Shown here in pieces: positions 58,891 to 64,000 of a stretch of DNA of 64,000 nucleotides. The notes under the pieces were generated by a model. It saw nothing but the letters and a program-made list of their open reading frames with translations, was not told the DNA's origin and ran no database searches. Position numbers and translations under genes: made by a program. Source of the DNA: Chryseobacterium salivictor (GTDB lineage Bacteria > Bacteroidota > Bacteroidia > Flavobacteriales > Weeksellaceae); contig NZ_CP037954.1 in assembly GCF_004359195.1 (NCBI RefSeq), positions 2,480,001 through 2,544,000 of the forward strand, in the 5' to 3' direction. Positions within the stretch are counted from its first letter, which is position 1. The number at the start of each line of letters is the position of its first letter.

Positions 58891-61410
58891 TTAGTCGATT
58901 TTCAAGTTGGTATTATTCAACCGCAACGAATTTAAAATCACCGAAACCGAACTGAAACTCATTGCGGCCGCCGCAATCATCGGACTCATCAGAATTCCGA
59001 AAATAGGGTAGAGCAGTCCCGCTGCCACAGGAATTCCCAGCGTATTGTACACAAAGGCAAAGAACAAATTCTCTCTGATGTTTTTCAATAATTTTTCACT
59101 TAAGATTTTTGCTTTTGCAACGCCCAGAATATCACCTTTCAATAAAGTAATCTGAGCACTTTCAATGGCAACATCGGTTCCGGTTCCCATTGCAATCCCT
59201 ACGTTTGATTGTGCTAAAGCTGGTGCATCATTAATTCCATCACCGGTCATTGCTACAATTTTCCCTTCGTTCTGGAGCCGTTTAATTTCTGCTAATTTAT
59301 CATGCGGAAGACAGTTTGCGAAATATTTTGCAATCCCCAATTCATGAGCAACGGCTTTTGCAGTATGTTCGTTATCGCCGGTCATCATTATCACTTCTAC
59401 ATTATTCTTTTGCAGATACTGAATAGCGCGTTTCGAACTTTCTTTAATATTATCTGAAAAGCTGAGGATTCCCAACACCTGATTTCCTTTTGCTAAGAAA
59501 GAAATGGTTTTCGCCTGATCTTCATTTTCCTGAATTTTTTGCTTTAAAGATTCTGGAATTTCAATATTAAACTGTTTTAAAAGAGCAGAATTCCCAAGTA
59601 AAACAGTTTCACCTTTAATCATTCCTTTTACACCTTTCCCGGAAATGTTTTTAAAGTTTTCTACCTTTTCAAAATCCTGATTCTCTTTTTTAAATTCATT
59701 TAAAACTGCATTCGAAAGTGGATGTTCAGAATTCTGATTCAAGGAAGCCGCTAATTTTAAAACCAAATTCTGATCATTATTTTCTGCAGCAATTACTTCA
59801 TCCAGTTTTGGCTTTCCTTCTGTTAAAGTACCTGTCTTGTCGGTAATTAAAACGTTTACTTTATGCATTTGTTCAAGGGCTTCAGCGTTCTTAATAAGGA
59901 TTCCGTTTTTCGCTCCTTTTGCAATTCCAACCGTTAAAGACATCGGCGTTGCCAATCCTAACGCGCATGGACAAGCCACAATTAAAACAGCAACAGCGTT
60001 GACCAAAGCATAAATCAGGGCATTTTCTCCGCCAAAAATCCGCCAGAAAATAAAAGTCAAGATGGATATTCCGATAACGGTAGGAACAAAAATTTTCGAT
60101 ATTTTATCGGCTAATTTCTGTATCGGAGCCTTGCTTTTGGTGGCGTCATTCACCATCTTGATGATTTGCGAAAGCAAAGTCTGTTCGCCCACTTTTTCGG
60201 CTTTCATCAAAAAGCTGCCGTTTCCGTTGATCGTCCCGGAAGTCACCATCATCCCCGAAGTTTTCTCTACCGGAATCGGTTCGCCCGTAATCATGCTTTC
60301 GTCCACATTCGAATTCCCTTCAGTTATTTTTCCGTCAACCGGAATTTTTTCTCCCGGTTTTACCCGTAATATATTTCCAATTTGAACTTCAGAAAGCGGA
60401 ACTTTCTTCTCAACATTATTACTGATTAAATTCGCTTCATCAGGAGAAAGGTTCATTAATTCCTCGATCGCTTTTCCGGTTTTCTGATGCGCTCTGGCTT
60501 CGAGCATTTGTCCCATAATCACCAGAGTCAATATAACAGAAACGGACTCGAAGTAAAGCGGTATTTTTCCGCCATGGGTAATTTCGTGCGGTAAAATTTC
60601 CGGGAATACTAAAGCGACCAGACTGAATAAAAATGCGGCTGCTGCGCCTAACGCGATCAGCGAGAACATATTGAGATTCCAGGTTTTAAAGGAAATCCAG
60701 CCTCTTTTTAATAAGAACCAACCCGCGTAAAAAATCACAGGAATTGATAGTAAAAGTTCTAAAATTCCCTGTACCTTATTAGAAAAAGGAAATTCAAACC
60801 ACATTCCTCCCATCGATAAAATAAATACCGGAATGGTAAAAATTAAGGAAATCAGAAATTTGTTTTTTAGAAGTTTGTAAGTGCCATCACCGGAAGTTTT
60901 TTCTCCTTTTTCCGGAATTTTCACCAGATCCATTCCACAAACCGGGCAACCGACATTGGAGTCATAAACTTTGTCGCCTTCGCAAAACATTGGACAGTAA
61001 TATTTTCCTGCGTTATTTACCTGATCGATCACTGGTGCTGCTTTTTTTTCACCGCTATGAGGATGATGATGGGATGACGCATTTACCAAATCCTGCGTGA
61101 TTTCTTCGAGATGCATGTGGCAAACCGGGCAGCCTGTATCAGAGGCATAAGTTTTATCGCTTTCGCAGAACATCGGACAAAAATATTCCCCGATTTTATT
61201 TTCGAAATTTTCAGGCAGATTTGTTTTTGAAAAAGTCTGTGGTTTGTTTTGATAATCAGCTCTTTCTTCGATGGGAACCAGATACATATTGCACACTGGG
61301 CAACGTTTTCCCGGTGTAAAATACACTTTTTCGCCTTCGCATTCCATGGGGCAATAATAAACGGAACTTGGTGAAATCCTTTCGGACGGAGGTATGTTTG
61401 ATGGAGACAT
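58891..61410 (-). CDS. copA: Cu+-type P1B ATPase with three N-terminal HMBD modules
   Basis: The 839-residue copper-exporting P1B ATPase starts with three heavy-metal-binding (HMBD) modules (residues ~18-50, ~72-105, ~136-168), each with YxCPM...CPVCxM, in place of the usual HMA domains. The His-rich [13 protein letters not shown] links modules two and three. Core motifs are TGEP, CPC at 480-482 ([12 protein letters not shown]), DKTGTLTEG with the phosphorylated Asp at 524, SEHPLSNAV with the nucleotide-binding His, [10 protein letters not shown], and the C-terminal Cu+ helices with YNTLGIP and [15 protein letters not shown]. It pumps Cu+ out of the cytoplasm. A CxxC-bearing AraC-type gene lies upstream on the same strand. 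Confidence 0.93.
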   Translation of the reverse strand: MSPSNIPPSERISPSSVYYCPMECEGEKVYFTPGKRCPVCNMYLVPIEERADYQNKPQTFSKTNLPENFENKIGEYFCPMFCESDKTYASDTGCPVCHMHLEEITQDLVNASSHHHPHSGEKKAAPVIDQVNNAGKYYCPMFCEGDKVYDSNVGCPVCGMDLVKIPEKGEKTSGDGTYKLLKNKFLISLIFTIPVFILSMGGMWFEFPFSNKVQGILELLLSIPVIFYAGWFLLKRGWISFKTWNLNMFSLIALGAAAAFLFSLVALVFPEILPHEITHGGKIPLYFESVSVILTLVIMGQMLEARAHQKTGKAIEELMNLSPDEANLISNNVEKKVPLSEVQIGNILRVKPGEKIPVDGKITEGNSNVDESMITGEPIPVEKTSGMMVTSGTINGNGSFLMKAEKVGEQTLLSQIIKMVNDATKSKAPIQKLADKISKIFVPTVIGISILTFIFWRIFGGENALIYALVNAVAVLIVACPCALGLATPMSLTVGIAKGAKNGILIKNAEALEQMHKVNVLITDKTGTLTEGKPKLDEVIAAENNDQNLVLKLAASLNQNSEHPLSNAVLNEFKKENQDFEKVENFKNISGKGVKGMIKGETVLLGNSALLKQFNIEIPESLKQKIQENEDQAKTISFLAKGNQVLGILSFSDNIKESSKRAIQYLQKNNVEVIMMTGDNEHTAKAVAHELGIAKYFANCLPHDKLAEIKRLQNEGKIVAMTGDGINDAPALAQSNVGIAMGTGTDVAIESAQITLLKGDILGVAKAKILSEKLLKNIRENLFFAFVYNTLGIPVAAGLLYPIFGILMSPMIAAAAMSFSSVSVILNSLRLNNTNLKID

Positions 61411-61700
61411 TTTAAATTTTATTTACAATTTTCCGGCTTTTTTTTCTAAAGCTGTTATAAAGATAAGGAAGTTTGTTATGAAATTTAGAATTAGTTCATT
61501 CTGCTCAGGGCAAAATGCATTAAACCGCACTGTTCCCTCAATAAATCTAAGTTCTGATTCATAAATATAAAAATTAGAAAATAATTTTGACCAAACTAAT
61601 ATTCAAAGAATTGTATTTATTAAAAGTACTGCCTTCTTTTTCTTTAATTTAATCCGGTTTTTAGTCCCTTTTGTTTAATCTCTCGTTTGAGGAATGAAAA
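61411..61700. other. Gap between copA and the AraC-type regulator gene
   Basis: About 290 A/T-rich bases. On the minus strand TATCTTTA (near 61458-61466) is close to the -7 consensus and could start copA. A 23-codon minus-strand frame at 61491-61562 (containing REQCGLMHFALSRM) is too short to support. I see no operator palindrome. Confidence 0.4.
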
Positions 61701-62261
61701 TTAAACCTGATCGAGAGCGATCCGGTTTTTAGATTTCAGTTTTTTAAAGGAAGTAGGATTGAATCCTGTGCAGTTTTTAAACTGAGCAGAAAGATGCTGA
61801 ACACTTTTGTATCCTAATTTTTGGGAAATTTCAGTCAGTGTAAATTCGTTGTATAAGAGAAGTTCTTTGGCTTTTTCAATTTTTTGCAGAATAAAATATT
61901 GTTCCAAAGTGAAATTTTCATGCGTTGAAAAAGTCTTTGAAAGCAAACTGTAATCCTTTGCAAAATGTGCACTGATGAATTTTGACAAAATAAAATCCTC
62001 ATCAATGTCTAAGTCAGCGATTTTAAGAATAATGATTTTCTTTATGTGTTCGGTCTGAGTTTTTACCGCATTTTCCAGAATCTCGAAACCCTGTTTTTTG
62101 AGATGTTCATTCAGGATTTTCAATTCTGCCTGCAAAAGTACATTTACCGTTTCGATTTCGCCCAGTTCCAGATTGGAAACCGGGATTTTCAACTCCACAA
62201 ATAGGGTATTAACCGCCGAGATACAGCGGTCACAAACCATATTTTTAATATTGATCTTCAT
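61701..62261 (-). CDS. AraC-type regulator with an N-terminal CxxC metal-binding-like domain
   Basis: The 186-residue protein has a C-terminal AraC/XylS helix-turn-helix domain (residues ~90-180; EKAKELLLYNEFTLTEISQKLGYKSVQHLSAQFKNCTGFNP). Its N-terminus begins MKINIKNMVCDRCISAVNTL, the M-x-C-x-x-C start of an HMA metal-binding fold with the following helix, ~70 residues long. This suggests a regulator that senses Cu+ or a related metal, encoded directly upstream of the copper ATPase gene. It lacks the usual second helix-turn-helix length of full AraC proteins but keeps the core. It overlaps the thioesterase gene by 17 bp. Confidence 0.8.
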   Translation of the reverse strand: MKINIKNMVCDRCISAVNTLFVELKIPVSNLELGEIETVNVLLQAELKILNEHLKKQGFEILENAVKTQTEHIKKIIILKIADLDIDEDFILSKFISAHFAKDYSLLSKTFSTHENFTLEQYFILQKIEKAKELLLYNEFTLTEISQKLGYKSVQHLSAQFKNCTGFNPTSFKKLKSKNRIALDQV

Positions 62262-62652
62262 CTTTATTTTTTAACCGGTCGGCAATAAATTCAATTTTTG
62301 TTTTCCCGTGCTTTGTCGGTTTTCCTTCCATATTCACTCCAACAAATATGATTTTATCAATGGTAATAATAGTTTGGCGTGTCATCATATTGCGGACTTC
62401 GCACCTTAAAGTGATACTGGTATTCCCAAAATCAATGGCTTCAATCCCGATTTCAATAATATCGCCTTGTTTTGCTGAGCTCACAAAATTAATTTCAGAA
62501 ATATATTTGGTGACGCACCGCGGCGTTTCGAGCTGTACAATCGCATATAATGCTGCTTCTTCGTCGATCCACTGCAGGAGCCGGCCACCGAATAAAGTAT
62601 GATTAGGATTTAAATCTTCTGGTTTGATCCATTTTCTGGTATGGTAATTCAT
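62245..62652 (-). CDS. Hotdog-fold acyl-CoA thioesterase (YciA/ACOT type)
   Basis: The 135-residue hotdog protein carries the family's NPNHTLFGGRLLQWIDEEAALYA (catalytic region with Asn and Asp) and FVSSAKQGDIIEIGIEAIDFGNTSITLRCEV. It probably hydrolyses acyl-CoAs in the cytosol. Its 3' end overlaps the AraC-type gene by 17 bp, so the two are translated from one mRNA. There is no obvious metabolic link to copper. A consensus -7 element lies about 40 nt upstream. Confidence 0.87.
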   Translation of the reverse strand: MNYHTRKWIKPEDLNPNHTLFGGRLLQWIDEEAALYAIVQLETPRCVTKYISEINFVSSAKQGDIIEIGIEAIDFGNTSITLRCEVRNMMTRQTIITIDKIIFVGVNMEGKPTKHGKTKIEFIADRLKNKDEDQY

Positions 62653-62689
62653 TTTTTTTATTTCTAATTAATACTTATTATTTTCAGTA

Positions 62690-62697
62690 CAAAGATA
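62690..62697 (-). promoter_or_regulatory. Promoter -7 element for the thioesterase/AraC-type unit
   Basis: Minus-strand TATCTTTG, an exact TAnnTTTG match, 37 nt before the ATG at 62652. Confidence 0.55.
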
Positions 62698-62814
62698 TTA
62701 TAAAGTATTATTATTTAAGTGATTATGGTATAAAGACTCTTATTTTAGCAAAGAAAATTTAAACTCCAGTTCAATTTCCAAAAGGAAATCCTAATTGCTC
62801 TTCATTTCTTAATG

Positions 62815-62850
62815 TTTAAAAAAGAGAGTGTTGCTTCCTGCACTCTTTTA
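62815..62850 (-). terminator. Terminator downstream of yaaA
   Basis: On the minus strand AGAGTG pairs with CACTCT across a 10-nt loop, followed by CTTTTTT. Confidence 0.7.
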
Positions 62851-62857
62851 TTTCATC

Positions 62858-63616
62858 TTATCTTGTAAAAACAAGTTTTGTTTCTGTGGAAAGTTCTTCA
62901 GCAATACGGTAGTTTTCAAGGTTAAATCCTTTTACTTCATCTAATGTTTTCACCTCATTCTGAGCACAATATCTAGTGACTAAACCTCTTGCATGTTTGG
63001 TGTAAACCACGATGGTTTTTAGTTTTCCCTCTTTATATTCATAGAAATCAAAATCGATAATCGGTGCTTTTAATTTTGTTTTATCAATGACTTTGAAATA
63101 TTCTTTACTCGCTAAATTCAGAACAAAATCTTTTGATTTTAATTCATTGTTAAGTTGCTCTGTTACTTTATCTTTCCAGAATTCATAGAGGTTTTTGTAT
63201 TGGTCAAACTCAAATTTCCGACCCATTTCCAGACGGTAAAGCATTACTTTATCCGAAGGTTTCAGCAAACCATATAAACCGGAAAGTATTCTGTAATTTT
63301 TCTGAAGATATTTAACTGATTTTTCGTCCAGCGATTTGGCATCCAAACCGCGGTAAACTTCGCCGCTGAAAGCCATTAAAGCTGGTGCAGATTCTTTTGA
63401 AGACGGTTGGGCTTTCCAGTTTTGATTTCTCTCCCAGTTTTCATCAGCCAGTTTTGAAGAAATCTCCATGAGCTCTGATAAATATTGGGGAGATTTCTGT
63501 TTTAAAGTTTGTTGTATAAAGTCGGCCTCTTCAATGAAATGCGGTTGCGTTGGTTTTAGAAATTCACTTGAATTTTCTATGTTCATGAGTTTTGCCGGCG
63601 ATGTAATGATTTTCAT
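62858..63616 (-). CDS. yaaA: YaaA-family peroxide-stress protein (DUF328)
   Basis: The 252-residue protein has the family landmarks MKIITSPAKLMN at the start, ALMAFSGEVYRGLDAKSL, NYRILSGLYGLLKPSDKVMLYRLEMG, NLASKEYFKVID, and VVYTKHARGLVTRYC near the end. In E. coli, YaaA limits free iron and DNA damage under H2O2 stress and contains a DNA-binding helix-hairpin-helix-like fold. The biochemical activity remains open. It is a single gene with its own terminator. Confidence 0.94.
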   Translation of the reverse strand: MKIITSPAKLMNIENSSEFLKPTQPHFIEEADFIQQTLKQKSPQYLSELMEISSKLADENWERNQNWKAQPSSKESAPALMAFSGEVYRGLDAKSLDEKSVKYLQKNYRILSGLYGLLKPSDKVMLYRLEMGRKFEFDQYKNLYEFWKDKVTEQLNNELKSKDFVLNLASKEYFKVIDKTKLKAPIIDFDFYEYKEGKLKTIVVYTKHARGLVTRYCAQNEVKTLDEVKGFNLENYRIAEELSTETKLVFTR

Positions 63617-63729
63617 GTTCTGAAATAATATAATAATGTTGCAGTTGGAAATACAGCGGATTCCAGTTTCCTGTCTAGAATTTTTATCGAAAAATCCAGA
63701 AGGAAACCTTGGAGAAAAGTAGAATAAAA

Positions 63730-64000
63730 CTAAAAAACTCCTTTTCCCTGACGGAGAATTTCAGGTTCGCCAGTGGTGAGATCTACAATGGTAGAGGCCA
63801 CATTATCACCATAACCTGAATCGATAACGATATCTACCAAATGATCATATTTTTCTGCAATCAGTTCGGGATCCGTAGAATACTCGATCACTTCATCATC
63901 ATCTTTAATCGAAGTAGAGGCAATCGGGTGGCCTAATTTCTGAACAATCAGCTGCGGGATGATATGGTCAGGCACGCGGATTCCGACTGTCTTATTGCCT
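63730..64000 (-). CDS. Sua5/YrdC/YciO-type L-threonylcarbamoyladenylate synthase, 5' end cut by window edge
   Basis: The minus-strand frame is open to the window edge (GNKTVGIRVPDHIIPQLIV continues upstream of a GTG at 63975, which is internal). The visible 89 residues cover the C-terminal part of the YrdC fold: GIRVPDH, the STS-like GHPIASTSIKDDDEV, VDIVIDSGYG and STIVDLTTGEPEILRQGKG. The family makes threonylcarbamoyl-AMP for the t6A37 modification of tRNAs; YciO-like paralogues have related activity. Which of the two this is cannot be decided from the fragment. Confidence 0.85.
   Translation of the reverse strand, partial: GNKTVGIRVPDHIIPQLIVQKLGHPIASTSIKDDDEVIEYSTDPELIAEKYDHLVDIVIDSGYGDNVASTIVDLTTGEPEILRQGKGVF

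Noticed and set aside
61491..61562. 23-codon minus-strand frame with Cys and His between copA and its regulator
   Set aside because: Tempting as a copper-binding peptide because of its position, but too short, without a promoter or overlap to support it.
1..64000. tRNA, rRNA and insertion-sequence genes
   Set aside because: I looked for T-arm-like GGTTCGAATCC/GTTCAAATCC motifs with cloverleaf flanks, conserved rRNA stretches and transposase motifs and found none. A tRNAscan-SE/Infernal run would be needed to exclude unusual RNA genes.

Overview
The window looks like a chromosomal segment of a flavobacterium, most likely in the Chryseobacterium/Kaistella/Epilithonimonas group (Weeksellaceae). 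The reasons are low G+C (I estimate the high thirties percent by eye), -7 promoter elements of the Bacteroidota type TAnnTTTG, almost no Shine-Dalgarno sequences, a 2403-residue surface protein with a type IX secretion type B sorting domain, several Bacteroidota families (DUF5916, DUF3108, DUF6526-like), bacillithiol-linked genes, and a short primary sigma factor without region 1.1. The content is mainly core and housekeeping. I see no tRNA, rRNA, CRISPR array, insertion sequence or prophage.

Layout. 1-10.8 kb: CPBP protease (cut by the window edge), RdgB, PheS, secreted DUF5916 and DUF3108 proteins, a ferredoxin reductase/[2Fe-2S] ferredoxin pair, a P-type cation ATPase and exonuclease III. 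10.8-18.5 kb: the giant repeat adhesin, preceded by a regulatory-looking region with three identical palindromes exactly 22 bp apart. 18.5-21 kb: a minus-strand DNA-transaction group (Fpg/Nei glycosylase without a zinc finger, topoisomerase IB, a 54-residue lipoprotein, a DUF6526-like membrane protein). 21-28 kb: three secreted peptidases (M28, M1, S9) and small membrane proteins. 28.3-32.2 kb: a membrane pyrophosphatase fused to an OmpA-like domain, and CorA. 32.2-36.2 kb: candidate small genes, a GreA/GreB-type factor, an SRPBCC protein, an S41 protease and nicotinamidase.

36.3-40.6 kb: a bacillithiol cluster (YfiT-like, YtxJ) with a Crp/Fnr regulator, then RpoD, an aldo/keto reductase and an RRM protein. 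40.8-46.7 kb: DUF4153, BlaI and PAP2 proteins, then pyruvate dehydrogenase E1-alpha and E2. 46.7-50.8 kb: a LolD-like ATPase, RadC and three overlapping genes (FemAB/GNAT-like, polysaccharide deacetylase, zinc-ribbon methyltransferase) that look like a surface-glycan cassette. 50.8-58.7 kb: soluble pyrophosphatase, QueA, RlmN, DUF1275, secreted unknowns and a polyprenyl diphosphate synthase. 58.9-64 kb: a Cu+-type P1B ATPase with three HMBD modules, a CxxC-bearing AraC-type regulator, a thioesterase, YaaA, and a Sua5/YrdC-type synthase cut by the window edge.

Themes. Pyrophosphate is handled twice, by an ion-pumping membrane enzyme and a soluble enzyme. RpoD explains the promoter consensus seen across the window. 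Several short genes that a length cut-off would miss are supported to different degrees. The strongest is a 54-residue lipoprotein. The most intriguing is a 40-codon frame that fits exactly between a consensus promoter and a hairpin. All family names come from reading the translations by eye; no database search was run.
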